A stretch of DNA of 64,000 nt from JAOUEA01 sp963790335 (GTDB lineage Bacteria > Actinomycetota > UBA4738 > HRBIN12): contig CAWBOB010000001.1 of NCBI GenBank assembly GCA_963790335.1, positions 358,753 to 422,752 of the forward strand. Direction: 5' to 3'. Shown here in pieces: positions 18,688 to 27,169 of the stretch. A program made the translations under genes and the position numbers. The stretch's first letter is position 1. Each line of letters opens with the position of its first letter. The notes beneath the pieces are model-generated. The model was not told the DNA's origin. It made no database searches and saw nothing but the letters and a program-made list of their open reading frames with translations.

Positions 18688-19110
18688 TCATCGAGCCGCG
18701 ATGCCGGAGACCTCGAAGCCGACCGCGCGGGCGGCGAGCGCGAGCTCGGCGTCGTGCGTCGCGAGGGTGAGCTCGGGGACCGCCTCGCGGGCGGCCAGTG
18801 CACTTGCGAGGTGGATCGCATCGAGGGAGCCCAGCGTGGTCGGGAAGGGCTCGGCCGCGCGGCGCAAGATCGGCTCGACGATCGGCACCACGTCGATGCC
18901 CTCGAGGGTGCGCATCACGCTGGATCGCCGATCCGCAACCTCCTCGTCACCGAGGGACAAGCGGATCCGAGCCCGGTCGACCGTCCGCAGACACTCGACG
19001 GTGATCAGCTCGCTGGACACGGCGTGCTCGATCCGCTTCCAGATGGAGAGCTTCCGGGGTTCACCGAGGACCACTCGCAGCACCACGGAGGCGTCGACGT
19101 ACACGTTCAC
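18688..19110 (-). CDS. vapC: PIN-domain ribonuclease toxin (VapC-like)
   Basis: A 140-residue PIN-domain protein. The four acidic residues expected for metal-dependent RNA cleavage are visible: Asp6 (VYVDASVVLR), Glu39 (ITVECLR), Asp97 (SLDAIHLASALA) and Asp120 (THDAELALAA). The GTG start at 19110 overlaps the stop of the upstream antitoxin gene (GTGA), the typical toxin-antitoxin layout. VapC toxins cleave tRNA or rRNA when the antitoxin is degraded. The longer frame up to 19380 is antitoxin sequence read out of phase and was rejected. Confidence 0.87.
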   Translation of the reverse strand: MNVYVDASVVLRVVLGEPRKLSIWKRIEHAVSSELITVECLRTVDRARIRLSLGDEEVADRRSSVMRTLEGIDVVPIVEPILRRAAEPFPTTLGSLDAIHLASALAAREAVPELTLATHDAELALAARAVGFEVSGIAAR

Positions 19111-19370
19111 CGCTCGCGGCGCTCCTCCGCCAGCAGCTCTGTCGAGCTGATCGGCCATCGAGTCGGCCGATGCCGCTCGTCCCTGACCGACTGGAAGCTC
19201 CGTCGAGCCGGGATGAGGTGGACAACCTCCGCGTCCTGCGGAACCGGCACCAGGCGCGCGACCGGGCGGTCGCGGTGGGTCACCTCGATGGCGGCTCCTT
19301 CCTCGACGGCCCGCAGGTGTTCTGAGAGGTGATCTTTCAACTCGGCGATCTTCACCCGTCTCATGGCCAT
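19107..19370 (-). CDS. Phd/YefM-type antitoxin
   Basis: An 87-residue antitoxin. The N-terminal MRRVKIAELKDHLSEHLRAV is the Phd/YefM DNA-binding fold, followed by GAAIEVTHRDRPVARLVPVP, the classic strand that precedes the toxin-binding tail. The C-terminus is polar and likely wraps the PIN toxin. The gene overlaps vapC by four bases. ATG 19370 and ATG 19364 are both possible starts; both lie inside or next to a short palindrome that is a good candidate for autoregulation by the complex. Confidence 0.85.
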   Translation of the reverse strand: MAMRRVKIAELKDHLSEHLRAVEEGAAIEVTHRDRPVARLVPVPQDAEVVHLIPARRSFQSVRDERHRPTRWPISSTELLAEERRER

Positions 19371-19380
19371 ATCTAGCCAT
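19363..19380. promoter_or_regulatory. Palindromic candidate operator of the toxin-antitoxin pair
   Basis: ATGGCCAT (19363-19370) is a perfect 8-base palindrome covering the antitoxin start codon, and a further GCCAT half-site lies at 19376-19380. Read on the minus strand a TAGATA hexamer sits between them, 5 bases before the ATG, so bound antitoxin would block the promoter. Inferred from layout only. Confidence 0.45.
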
Positions 19381-19439
19381 AAAGATGGAGCGGCGTCAAC
19401 CCTCCCACGCCTAGGGCGTCAGCACGTGCTCGAGGACCA

Positions 19440-19964
19440 CTATGTCGCCCCGGACTCGGCGTCGCGTGCGGCCTGTACGGCTTCCTTGTGGGCGAGCCGT
19501 GCCTGACGTCGGAGCCGGGCCTCCCGCTGGCGGCGCCGCTCGTCGTCGGTCTCGACCACGAGCGCGGGCACCGGTCGAGGCCTGCCCTCGTCGTCGATCG
19601 CCACGAAGACGAGGTAAGCGCTGTTGGCGTGGCGCATCGTGCCCGTGACCGGATCGTGTGCCTCCACGCGCACGCCGCATTCCATCGAGGTCGTGCCGAC
19701 GTCGTTGACCGTCGCCAACAACACCACGACCTCACCGATGTGCACCGGCTCCAGGAACGTCATCTCGTCGATCGCCACGGTGACCGCGAGCCCGCCCGCG
19801 TGGCGCACAGCCGCGAGCCCGGCCGCGGTGTCGACGAGCCGCATGATCACCCCGCCGTGCACCGTGCCGGCGATGTTGACGTCGGTGACCTCCATCATCT
19901 GCGTGAGGGTCACGGCCGACTCGCTCACGCGCTTCGGAGCGTGGGGCGCACCATCGTGGGTCAT
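19440..19964 (-). CDS. Acyl-CoA thioesterase, hotdog fold
   Basis: A 174-residue single-hotdog protein of the cytosolic acyl-CoA hydrolase group. The signature NIAGTVHGGVIMRLVDTAAG contains the Asn-x-x-Gly and catalytic Asp, followed by VTVAIDEMTFLEPVHIGEVV and AYLVFVAIDDEGRPRPVP, as in BACH/YciA-like enzymes. The last 35 residues are a charged, arginine- and glutamate-rich helix beyond the domain. It hydrolyses acyl-CoA to free acid and CoA. ATG 19964 is preferred, with TACCAT seven bases upstream; ATG 19973 is the alternative. It is divergent from the lipoprotein gene with a 52-base shared promoter gap. Confidence 0.85.
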   Translation of the reverse strand: MTHDGAPHAPKRVSESAVTLTQMMEVTDVNIAGTVHGGVIMRLVDTAAGLAAVRHAGGLAVTVAIDEMTFLEPVHIGEVVVLLATVNDVGTTSMECGVRVEAHDPVTGTMRHANSAYLVFVAIDDEGRPRPVPALVVETDDERRRQREARLRRQARLAHKEAVQAARDAESGAT

Positions 19965-20016
19965 GCGCGGCATGGTACGTCGAAGCGGGCCGCGCACAGC
20001 CATTAGCATCACCTGC

Positions 20017-20763
20017 GTGCGACGCATCGCCCTCGCGCTGACCTTCGTGCTCGCGTCGTGCGGGAGCGATGCCGACCCCTCGCCGCCCACCCCGACGCTC
20101 CCGCAGAGCCCGAGCCCGGTGACACCGACCGTAGGCGGCGGCTCGCCCCAGCCGTCGCCACCGTCAGCGACGCTTCCCACGCTTCCCGATGGACTGCCGG
20201 ACGCGTTCAGTGAGAACGTGCCGGCAAGCGCACTCCCGGTGAACGCGCTCATCGCTCGGGGCGACGAGGTGACCGGAGTGACGCGCGCGCGCACGAGTGC
20301 AGGCGAGGCCCTCGTGATCGCCTTCGCGACGCCGGGCCCGGACCCGTTCCGGCTGGCGCGAGGCTTCGTCGTCTGGCGGCGATCCGATGAGGACGGGCCT
20401 CCGTGGCAGGCGGTGTACGGGTTGGCGCACGGCAAGGGCGAGGGCGTGCTCGCGATCACGGCGGATGTCACCGATCTCACCGGCGACGGCAGCGACGAGG
20501 CGCTCATCCGGGAGGACACAGGCGGCTCCGGCGCCTGCGCCACGTATCGGGTGATCGATCTCGCGGCGGCATCGCCGATCTGGACGCGCGCGCTCTGCGA
20601 CGCCGAGGTGCAGCCGAGCCCCGACCCCCTCGGTCTCTCCGTCGTGGCGCGCGTCTACGAGCCGGGCGATGCTCACTGCTGCCCAAGCGCGATCAGTGAG
20701 CGCGTGCTCGCCTGGCGCGACGGACGGTTCGTCGAGGTCTCGGAGACACTCACGCCTCTCTAG
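20017..20763 (+). CDS. Putative lipoprotein, unknown function
   Basis: A 248-residue exported protein. GTG 20017 opens a lipoprotein signal (RRIALALTFVLASC) whose cysteine at about residue 15 would be lipidated. A long Pro/Ser/Thr linker follows, then a globular part with DVTDLTGDGSDEALIREDTG, a calcium-loop-like DxTxDGxxE pattern as in FG-GAP/VCBS surface domains, and two pairs of cysteines including DAHCCPSA. TAGCAT lies seven bases before the GTG, which fits a leaderless message. Similar proteins are known as hypothetical actinobacterial surface lipoproteins; no enzyme assignment is made. Confidence 0.8.
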   Translation: MRRIALALTFVLASCGSDADPSPPTPTLPQSPSPVTPTVGGGSPQPSPPSATLPTLPDGLPDAFSENVPASALPVNALIARGDEVTGVTRARTSAGEALVIAFATPGPDPFRLARGFVVWRRSDEDGPPWQAVYGLAHGKGEGVLAITADVTDLTGDGSDEALIREDTGGSGACATYRVIDLAAASPIWTRALCDAEVQPSPDPLGLSVVARVYEPGDAHCCPSAISERVLAWRDGRFVEVSETLTPL

Positions 20764-20778
20764 TCCAGACCAGACTAG
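20760..20778. repeat. Palindromic site CTAGTC-N7-GACTAG, copy 1
   Basis: The 19-base site CTAGTCCAGACCAGACTAG has perfect 6-base arms. It overlaps the TAG stop of the lipoprotein gene and lies 111 bases before the cupin ATG. A site identical at 17 of 19 positions occurs at 58658-58676, also over a TAG stop. A regulator operator is the simplest reading. Confidence 0.55.
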
Positions 20779-20889
20779 CCTTGAGCGCGCAGCGATCGGC
20801 ACATCTTCCGCTCGGATACATGTTCGACGCTACCCGCACGCCTCGCTCGCGTCTGTGACGTCCGTCACATCCGACCGATATCCCCCGGG

Positions 20890-21231
20890 ATGCTCGACGG
20901 GTACGATGCCGCGCTCGTGAGAGCGCAACTGACGACGGGCTCGGCGACACGCGAGCAGGCGCTCGCCGTCTTCCGCGACGATGGATGCGGACAGTCACGC
21001 TCGTGGGGCAACGGGCCGGGCGACCGATACGCGCGCCACCGGCACGACGAGCACAAGGTGCTGTTCTGCCTCGGCGGATCGATCGTGTTCCACACCGACG
21101 ACGGTGACCTGGAGCTGGCTGAAGGCGACCGACTCGACCTTCCGGCGGGCACGACGCACGCCGCGACGGTCGGTCCGGACGGATGCGAATGCATCGAGGC
21201 GTACCGCGATCGGGAAGCGACCAACCCGTGA
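20890..21231 (+). CDS. Cupin-domain protein
   Basis: A single-domain cupin of at most 113 residues. The two cupin motifs are visible: RHRHDEHKVLFCLGGSIVF (metal-ligand histidines and glutamate) and GDRLDLPAGTTHAATVGPDG (the third histidine). Such small cupins bind a metal and act as isomerases, dioxygenases or ligand sensors. ATG 20890 is open, but GTG 20917 has TACGAT nine bases upstream and may be the true start. Its stop overlaps the GTG of the next glycosyltransferase, so it may act in the same sugar pathway. It lacks the RmlC signature, so it should not be taken as the missing rhamnose epimerase. Confidence 0.8.
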   Translation: MLDGYDAALVRAQLTTGSATREQALAVFRDDGCGQSRSWGNGPGDRYARHRHDEHKVLFCLGGSIVFHTDDGDLELAEGDRLDLPAGTTHAATVGPDGCECIEAYRDREATNP

Positions 21232-22364
21232 AGGTCGCGTTCCACGTCGATCAGCTCTGGTTCCCCGCGCCGGGCGGCATCGGCACCTACGTCCGCGAAC
21301 TCGCGCGCGCCCTGATCGAGGAGGATCCCACCCTGCACCTGTTGCCCTTCCGCTCGCGGTTCGAGGCGGGCGAGCCGCCCTCCCCGTGGCTCGGCACGGC
21401 GCCGCCGGTCACGGTGATCGATCGGCCGATCCGATGGCTGTATCCACGCTGGAACGTCGCGGGACGACCGGCGCTCCCCCGCGAGTTGGCCGATGCCGCG
21501 ATCGTGCACATGACGAACCCCGCTGCGATCGCGCCGAAACGGCGCGGCCAGCGGCTGGTGGTGACGGTGCACGATCTCGCGTTCGTGACCCACCCGGAAC
21601 TGTTCCCACGGCGCTGGCGCATGCTGTATCGGGCCGGCCTGCGAGCGGTGGCCCGGCGCGCCGACGCGATCCTGGTGCCGTCGAGGTTCACGGCAAGCGA
21701 GCTCGGTGAACATTCCGACGTGGACGCCGCGAGGGTGCACGTGACGCCGCTCGCGTCGTCGCTCCCGACGAGCGTGCCGGAACCGCACGACCTCGACTCC
21801 ACGCTCGCGCGCCTCGGCGTCGCCCGGCCGTACATCCTGTCGGTCGGCACGCTCGAGCCGAGGAAGAACCACGCCCGCTTGATCAGGGCATACCGGCACC
21901 TCGCCGCCGCGGGACGTGCCCAGGCGCTCGTGCTGAGTGGTCCACGGGGATGGCTCGACGAGGAGCTGACCCGCGAGCTCGACGCCGACGGCCCCGGGCT
22001 CGTCGTTCACACGCACGCACGCGACGACGCCGAGCTCGATGCCCTGTACAGGGGCGCCGACGTCTTCGTGTACCCGGCTCTGTACGAGGGCTTCGGCCTG
22101 CCGGTCGTGGAGGCGATGGCACGCGGCGTGCCGACGATCGCTTCCGACGGCTCGTCGCTCCGCGAGGTCGCCGGTGGAGCGGCGCTGCTGGTCGACCCGC
22201 TCGACGAGCAGGCGATCGCCGACGCGATCGGGCAGGTGCTCGACGACCCCGCCCTCGCCGCGGACCTGCGCGCCCGTGGGCTCGAGCGCGCCTCCTCGTT
22301 CTCGTGGCAGGAAACCGCCCGGGCCACGCTGCGTGTGTACCGTCACGTCGTGGGTGCGCGATGA
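21228..22364 (+). CDS. Glycosyltransferase family 4
   Basis: A 378-residue GT-B enzyme. It begins VKVAFHVDQLWFPAPGGIGTY, with the N-terminal glycine loop, and the donor domain has YILSVGTLEPRKNHARLIRA, ADVFVYPALYEGFGLPVVEA (paired glutamates) and GGAALLVDPLDEQAIADAIG. It is closely similar in layout to the transferase at 6991-8148. GTG 21228 overlaps the cupin stop and its TGA overlaps the next ATG, making a three-gene coupled unit. Predicted to transfer a mannosyl-, rhamnosyl- or related residue from an activated sugar in the cytoplasm. Confidence 0.9.
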   Translation: MKVAFHVDQLWFPAPGGIGTYVRELARALIEEDPTLHLLPFRSRFEAGEPPSPWLGTAPPVTVIDRPIRWLYPRWNVAGRPALPRELADAAIVHMTNPAAIAPKRRGQRLVVTVHDLAFVTHPELFPRRWRMLYRAGLRAVARRADAILVPSRFTASELGEHSDVDAARVHVTPLASSLPTSVPEPHDLDSTLARLGVARPYILSVGTLEPRKNHARLIRAYRHLAAAGRAQALVLSGPRGWLDEELTRELDADGPGLVVHTHARDDAELDALYRGADVFVYPALYEGFGLPVVEAMARGVPTIASDGSSLREVAGGAALLVDPLDEQAIADAIGQVLDDPALAADLRARGLERASSFSWQETARATLRVYRHVVGAR

Positions 22365-23287
22365 AGGTCACGCTGATCTCGACGGTGAAGGACTGCGCCG
22401 GCGCGGCTCCCGGCTTCCTCGCATCGCTCGCGGCGCAGACCCGCGCGCCCGACGAGGTCGTGATCGTCGACGGTGGATCGACCGACGGCACCGCCGAGGC
22501 GTACGAGGAAGCCGACGGCGTGACGCTCATGCGTGAACCCGGCGCGAACATCTCCCGCGGGCGCAACGTGGCCCTCGCGGCGGCGACCCACGATGTGATC
22601 GCGGTCACCGACGCCGACTGCGAGCTCGATCCCCGATGGCTCGAGGCCGTCGTGGCGCCGATCGAAGCCGGCGCTCAGGTGGCGATGGGCTGGTACGAGC
22701 CGGTGGTCGAGACGACGTTCGACCGTTGCGTGGCGGCCGTGAACCTTCCGCTCGACGCGCGCGGCGTCGACGCGGCGCGGTTCAACCCCTCGCACCGGTC
22801 GGTGGCGTTCCGGCGCGAGGCGATCGACGCCGTCGGCGGCTACCCCGAGTGGCTCCCGATCGGTGAGGACATGTGGGTCGACCAGCGGTGGCGCGAGCTC
22901 GGCATGGACATGCGCCTGGCTCCCGACGCGGTCGTGCGGTGGCGGTTGCGGCGGGGCCTCGCCGCCACCTGGCGCCAGTACTTCCGGTACGCGAAGGGCG
23001 ATGCGCAGGCGGGCATGCACCCCGAACGTCACGCGGTGCGGTTCGCCGTCTACGCCGGGCTCGTCGCGGCGCTCGCTTCGGGCCGCACGGGGGCGAAGCT
23101 GCTCGCCCTCGCGGGCGCGATCGCCTACGCGCGCACGCCCGTCACGCGCGGATGGGCGCGATCACGCGGACCGCGCGACCGCGCCGTCGCCACCGCCGCC
23201 GTGCCGGCGCTGCTCGGCTTCCTCGATGCGGCCAAGATGGCCGGCTACGCAGCCGGGTTGGCCGACCGGGTACGTCGCCCGCGCTGA
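22361..23287 (+). CDS. Glycosyltransferase family 2 (GT-A)
   Basis: A 308-residue GT-A fold transferase. The N-terminus VTLISTVKDCAGAAPGFLAS leads to VIVDGGSTDGTAEAYE and AVTDADCELDPRWLEAVV with the metal-binding DAD (DxD) motif; LPIGEDMWVDQRWRELGMDM carries the catalytic ED. Hydrophobic segments near the C-terminus (AVYAGLVAALASG, LLALAGAIAYA) suggest membrane contact. ATG 22361 overlaps the stop of the preceding transferase (ATGA). It likely adds one sugar to the growing glycan made by this unit. Confidence 0.88.
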   Translation: MKVTLISTVKDCAGAAPGFLASLAAQTRAPDEVVIVDGGSTDGTAEAYEEADGVTLMREPGANISRGRNVALAAATHDVIAVTDADCELDPRWLEAVVAPIEAGAQVAMGWYEPVVETTFDRCVAAVNLPLDARGVDAARFNPSHRSVAFRREAIDAVGGYPEWLPIGEDMWVDQRWRELGMDMRLAPDAVVRWRLRRGLAATWRQYFRYAKGDAQAGMHPERHAVRFAVYAGLVAALASGRTGAKLLALAGAIAYARTPVTRGWARSRGPRDRAVATAAVPALLGFLDAAKMAGYAAGLADRVRRPR

Positions 23288-23318
23288 GGGGCCGCGAACG
23301 ACGCACCCGGCTCGGATC

Positions 23319-24013
23319 TCAGTCGTCGTCGACGACGTGGAGCCTCCACACCCAGCGCATCTCGCCGAACACGTCGTCGAGCGACCTCGACGACGATGCG
23401 GTGGCGACCTTCGCACAGGGGCCTCAGCGATGAACACGAACCCCTTCGGTGACCGACTTCGACGGCCCCGGATCGGCGTCCCAGATGTTGTTCTGCGGGA
23501 AGTCGATGATCTCGCCCGGCGATCGCGCCACCCAGGACCGCTGGTGGCGCAGACGCTTCCCGTCGATGAAGACGCTCATCTCGTGTACGTCCGGACTGAA
23601 GTCGTTCTCGAAGTTGTCGCGCGCGCAGGCGCGCAGCTCTGCCCACGTGTCGCCGAGGCCTTCCGCGGTCGAACATTCCCAGAAGCCGATCGGCGAGAGC
23701 AGGAGCGCTGCATCGTCGGGGCACAGTGCAGTCCGCTCCCGAAGGGCCGAGGAAGACGATCTTGCCGCCGCGCTGCTCCGCACAGTTCACGGGGACTATC
23801 GGGATGCGGATACCGGGGTTCTGCGGCGCCGGGATCTCGGTTGAGCCAGACCTGGAACGCCCCCATGCCATTCGGCGTGGCTCCACCCGAACGGCTCCGC
23901 GTCGGGGGGATAGAGCTTCTGGGCGGCGGCGCCACCGTGGTCGGCGGACGCCGGCACGCCCATCGCGAGGGCCACGGTCGTCGGCCGCGAGGAACACGAA
24001 CGACTCGTCTCAT
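23319..24013 (-). pseudogene. Broken copy of adjacent secreted protein (multiple frameshifts)
   Basis: This stretch encodes a tandem paralogue of the protein at 24010-24749, but the homologous pieces are spread over three frames. In order: signal and mature N-terminus (VALAMGVPASADHGGAAAQK), GAFQVWLN, NCAEQRGGKIVFLGPSGADC, PIGFWECSTAEGLGDTWAEL, FIDGKRLRHQRSWVARSPGE, LRPLCEGRHRIVVEV and the final RWVWRLHVVDDD with stop at 23319. About six frame changes are needed. No in-frame stop interrupts any piece, which suggests uncorrected sequence errors as much as decay. The start would overlap the stop of its neighbour (ATGA). Confidence 0.7.
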
Positions 24014-24749
24014 GGACGTGCTCCTTCCTCTCGACGGTTGTCGATACCAAGCGTCAGTCGCTCGTCGACGACGTGGAGCCTCCACACCCAGCGGAAGGTC
24101 TCGTCGCCGATAACGTCGGCTTGTGTCTCGATGACGATGCGGTGACTCCCTGGCTCAGTGGCCGCAGGATGAACAGGAACCCCTTCGTCACGGATCTGCT
24201 CGGCCCCGGCTCGGCACCCCAGATGTTGTCCTTCGGGAAGTCGATGATCTCTCCGGGCGTCGTGTGCGTCACCCAATCTCGTTGGTGGCGCAGCCGATTC
24301 CCATCGATGTAGACGTTCTGGTGGTAGAGGTCCGGGTCGAGGTCTCGCGCGAAGTTGTTTTTCGCGCAGGCGCGCAGCTCCGCCCACGTCTCGCCGAGAC
24401 CTTCGGCCGTCGAGCATTCCCAGAAGCCGAAGTGGGGAACGACGACGAGCGCGGCGTCATCCGACACCGTGCAGTCCGCCCCAGACGGGCCCAGGAAGAC
24501 CACCTTGCCGTTGCGCTGCTCCGCGCAGTTCAACGGGCTGTCGGGATGCACGCCCGGGTTCTGCGGCACCGGGATCTCGTTGAACCAGATCTGATACGCC
24601 CCCTGCCATTCCGCCTGGCTCCACCCGAACGGCTCGGCGTCGGGGGGATACAGCTTCTGGGCTGCGGCGCCGCCGTGGTCGGCCGACGCCGGCACGCCCA
24701 TCGCCAGCGCCACGGTGGCCGCCGCGAGGAACACGAGGACTCGCCTCAT
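24010..24749 (-). CDS. Secreted protein of unknown family (one frameshift near 24147)
   Basis: Reconstructed length about 246 residues with a cleavable signal peptide (MRRVLVFLAAATVALAMGV, cut after ASA). The mature protein begins DHGGAAAQKLYPPDAEPFGW and has several cysteines, the block GKVVFLGPSGADCTV, FGFWECSTAEGLGETWAEL, VYIDGNRLRHQRDWV and the C-terminal strand HRIVIETQADVIGDETFRW then WRLHVVDE. A missing base near 24147 shifts the last 35 codons; restoring it keeps the paralogue-like end and places the stop so that it overlaps the ATG of the next copy. A more distant relative is the secreted protein at 32738-33385. Function unknown; it is exported and probably disulphide-bonded. Confidence 0.7.
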
Positions 24750-24860
24750 GCGGATGCTCCTTCCCGCGGGCACGTTCGTGAGGGGGGGAAGTTGCCCTCG
24801 GCGGGATTGCTCTGCGGCGACACCCTATGCCTCGGCCACGAGGCCTGTAAAGACCCGTGC

Positions 24861-24890
24861 TTGACACGTCGGCTCCGGTGCGCGCATAAC
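24861..24890 (+). promoter_or_regulatory. Promoter with TTGACA -35 box
   Basis: TTGACA at 24861-24866 is followed after 18 bases by CATAAC (24885-24890); the overlapping TAACGT at 24887-24892 is the other choice of -10. The ATG of the MFS gene lies only 5-7 bases downstream, so the transcript would be leaderless. This is the clearest consensus housekeeping promoter in the window. Confidence 0.6.
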
Positions 24891-24897
24891 GTGCCCG

Positions 24898-26592
24898 ATG
24901 AGCGATCGGGCGCGAGGGGGCATGTTCCGCGCCGCGCTCTCCCACCGCGACTACCGGTTCCTGCTGAGCGGGCTCGCGATCTCGGAGACCGGCAACTGGC
25001 TGTACGCGGCCGCGAGCATCATCTACATCTTCGAGGCGACCGGATCGACATCGTGGATCGGTGTCGCAGCGGTCGTCCGGTTGCTCCCCTACATCCTGTT
25101 CGGTCCGATCGGCGGAGCGATCGCCGACCGCTTCGACCGGCGCAAGGTCATGATCGTCTCGGACCTCGCGCGAGCGGCGCTGATGGGCGTGCTCACGGTC
25201 GTCGCGCTGTCGGATTCCACGCCGGCGGTCGTGACCGCGATCGTCATCGCGTTCGTCAACAACTCGTTCTCCGCGCCCTACTACCCCGCGGTCACAGCGA
25301 TCACGCCGTCGGTCGTGACCGAAGAGGACCTCGCCGCGGCCAACGCGCTCTCGGGCACGATCGACAACTTCGCGCTGGCGTTCGGCCCGGCGCTGTCGGC
25401 GGTGCTGCTGCTGCTCGGCGACCCTCCGGTCGCGTTCGCGGCGAACGGTCTCACGTTCCTCGTCTCGGCGTTCCTCGTCACCCGGATCGCGTGTGCGAGG
25501 CAAGGTCGGCGAGGTCGAGGTCGAGGCGACCCTTCGGTCGCGCATGGTGGCGGGCGCTCGCGCGATCAGAGGCGTCGCGCGAGGCGATGCTGCTGGTCGG
25601 GCTCTCGATCGCGTTCGGGTTCACGTTCGGACAGGAGATCGTGCTGTTCGGCCCGCATCACCGAGGAGTTCCTCGGCATGAGCCTCGACGCGACCGGACT
25701 GCTGTTCGCCGCGCCCGGGCATCGGCGGCATCCTCGCGACGGCGACCGCGGGAAGGCTCGCATCGCGGAGCCACACGGCACGGCATCCTCGCGATCTCGG
25801 TGATGGTCGCGGGCATCCCGCTCACGATGCTGTCGGTCGTGCACGCGCCCGATCGCCGCGTACCTGCTGCTGACGGTGGAGGGCGCCGCCGTGATCATCG
25901 CCGACGTCGTCTCGACGACGACGTTGCAGCGGGTCGTGCCGGAGGAGCGCATCGGCAGCGTTTTCGGCATCCTCGGCGCGACGACGGTGGCGGGCACCGC
26001 GCTCGGCTCGCTGGTCGGCTCCGGTCTCGATCGAGGTCTTCGGCCTCGGGTTCGCGACGGCGCTCGCGGGTGGCGTGCTGCTCGCGCTCACGGTCGCGAC
26101 GCTGCCGATGGCTCGGCGACTCGACGCCCGCGCGGCCGCGCGAGCGTCGGAGCTCGCGCCGAGGGTCGCGCTGCTCGAGCAGCTCGGCATCTTCGAGGGA
26201 GCCACCGCGGCGCAGCTCGAGGCGCTGGCGGCGACCGCGACCGAGGAGTCAGGCATCGCCGGGCACGGTCATCATCCGGCAAGGGGACGAGCCCGACGAC
26301 CTGTTCGCGGTGGTCGGCGGCGACGTCGAGGTGAGCGTCGCAGACGACGGCTCCGACGCGGGTCGTGGCCCGGCTGGGCTCGGCGACTACTTCGGCGAGA
26401 TCGGCCTGCTCGAGCAGCGGCCTCGGACGGCGACCGTGACCGCCGTCGGTGACGACCAGGCTCTTCCGGATCCCCGGCGAGGACTTCCTGCGCATCGTCA
26501 ACGAGGGTCCGCGCATCTCGACGACGTTGCTCGCCGCGATCTCGAACCGGCTCGCCGCCACGAGCTCGTTCGAGGAACTGGGCCACGCATAG
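24898..26592 (+). pseudogene. MFS transporter fused to cyclic-nucleotide-binding domain (many frameshifts)
   Basis: Intact for the first 200 residues: YRFLLSGLAISETGNWLYAA, RLLPYILFGPIGGAIADRFD and DRRKVMIVSDLARAALMG are MFS helices and the loop A motif. From about 25490 the coding frame changes roughly every 60-200 bases (near 25492, 25570, 25655, 25720, 25850, 26030, 26250 and 26462), but MFS helices continue (EAMLLVGLSIAFGFTFGQEI, GSVFGILGATTVAGTALGSL) and end in a cNMP-binding domain: GTVIIRQGDEPDDLFAVVGG and phosphate cassette FGEIGLLEQRPRTATVTAVG, then NRLAATSSFEELGHA and stop. Net length is divisible by three. A relative with the same fusion is at 37752-39526. Likely a ligand-gated exporter if the indels are errors. 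Confidence 0.75.
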
Positions 26593-26594
26593 CG

Positions 26595-26618
26595 AAGGGC
26601 CGCCCGAAGGCGGCCCTT
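26595..26618. terminator. Perfect 10-bp terminator hairpin
   Basis: AAGGGCCGCC (26595-26604) pairs perfectly with GGCGGCCCTT (26609-26618) around the stable CGAA tetraloop. It lies between two convergent genes, 3 bases after the MFS stop and 24 bases before the end of the repeat-peptide gene, and should stop transcription from both sides. Confidence 0.8.
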
Positions 26619-26641
26619 CCGCGTCGTGCTGGTCGAGGTGT

Positions 26642-27008
26642 CTACAGCGCGAGGCCGTCGCCCTCGGCGAGTCTGGGCTTGCGGAGCTGCTGGCCTTCGG
26701 TGTCGTCCTCGTCAAGCCGCGGCTTGCGGAAGGACTGGCCTTCGGTGTCGTCGTCGTCGAGCTTGGGCTTGCGCAGCACCTGGCCCTCGGTGTCGTCCCC
26801 GTCGAGCTTGGGCTTGCGCAGCACCTGGCCCTCGGTGTCGTCCTCGTCGAGCTTGGGCTTGCGCAGCACGCTGGCCCTCGGTGTCGTCCTCGTCGAGCTT
26901 GGGCTTGCGGAGCACCTGGCCCTCGGCGTCGTCATCGTCGAGCGCGCTTCTGCGCACCTGGCCCTCGGCGTCGTCCTCGGCGCCTTCGCGGATCTCCTGG
27001 TCCGACAT
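26642..27008 (-). CDS. Acidic seven-repeat small protein (one inserted base near 26870)
   Basis: Reconstructed as 121 residues from ATG 27008, which has a strong AGGAGG ribosome site seven bases upstream. After MSDQEIREGA come seven copies of a 15-residue unit with pattern D-x-D-D-(A/T)-E-G-Q-x-(L/F)-R-K-P-(K/R)-L, then AEGDGLAL. Units differ only at a few positions (DEDD, DGDD, DDDD). One unit has an extra G at 26870 compared with its neighbours, which breaks the frame; deleting it gives a length divisible by three. No signal peptide, TM helix or cysteine. The regular motif and the subtilase gene nearby suggest a multi-core precursor peptide or a disordered scaffold; this is inference. Confidence 0.75.
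26669..26978 (-). repeat. Tandem 45-bp coding repeat, seven units
   Basis: Each 45-base unit encodes one 15-residue motif of the acidic protein. Units two to six are nearly identical at DNA level (shared cores such as TTGGGCTTGCGCAGCACCTG on the plus strand), and the outer units diverge. The unit ending near 26870 carries one extra G. The high DNA identity suggests recent unit expansion. Confidence 0.8.
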
Positions 27009-27156
27009 GTCCGACCCTCCTTCTGGGTGGGAGCCCTCTCTTCTGGGGCTCATCCTGACCCCTGCATCATGGTCCACGCAACCCACGACGACTGTCAGGC
27101 GCACGACTCTGGCCCTGTCAAGTTGGCGACACCTATCCGAGCGCTCGCAACGCTTG

Positions 27157-27162
27157 TAGCAT
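27157..27162 (+). promoter_or_regulatory. -10 hexamer TAGCAT for GAF-subtilase unit
   Basis: TAGCAT ends seven bases before ATG 27170, with no ribosome site between, so a leaderless message is expected. The same TAGCAT-N7-start layout occurs before 20017 (plus strand) and 8535 (minus strand). Confidence 0.5.
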
Positions 27163-27169
27163 CCGCGCG

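Noticed and set aside
20890..21231. RmlC epimerase to complete the rhamnose pathway
   Set aside because: The protein is a single small cupin of about 110 residues with metal-ligand histidines; it lacks the length and catalytic His/Asp/Tyr pattern of RmlC.
26669..26978. CRISPR array
   Set aside because: The 45-bp units are contiguous, have no variable spacers, keep a coding frame and encode a conserved 15-residue motif; no cas genes are near.
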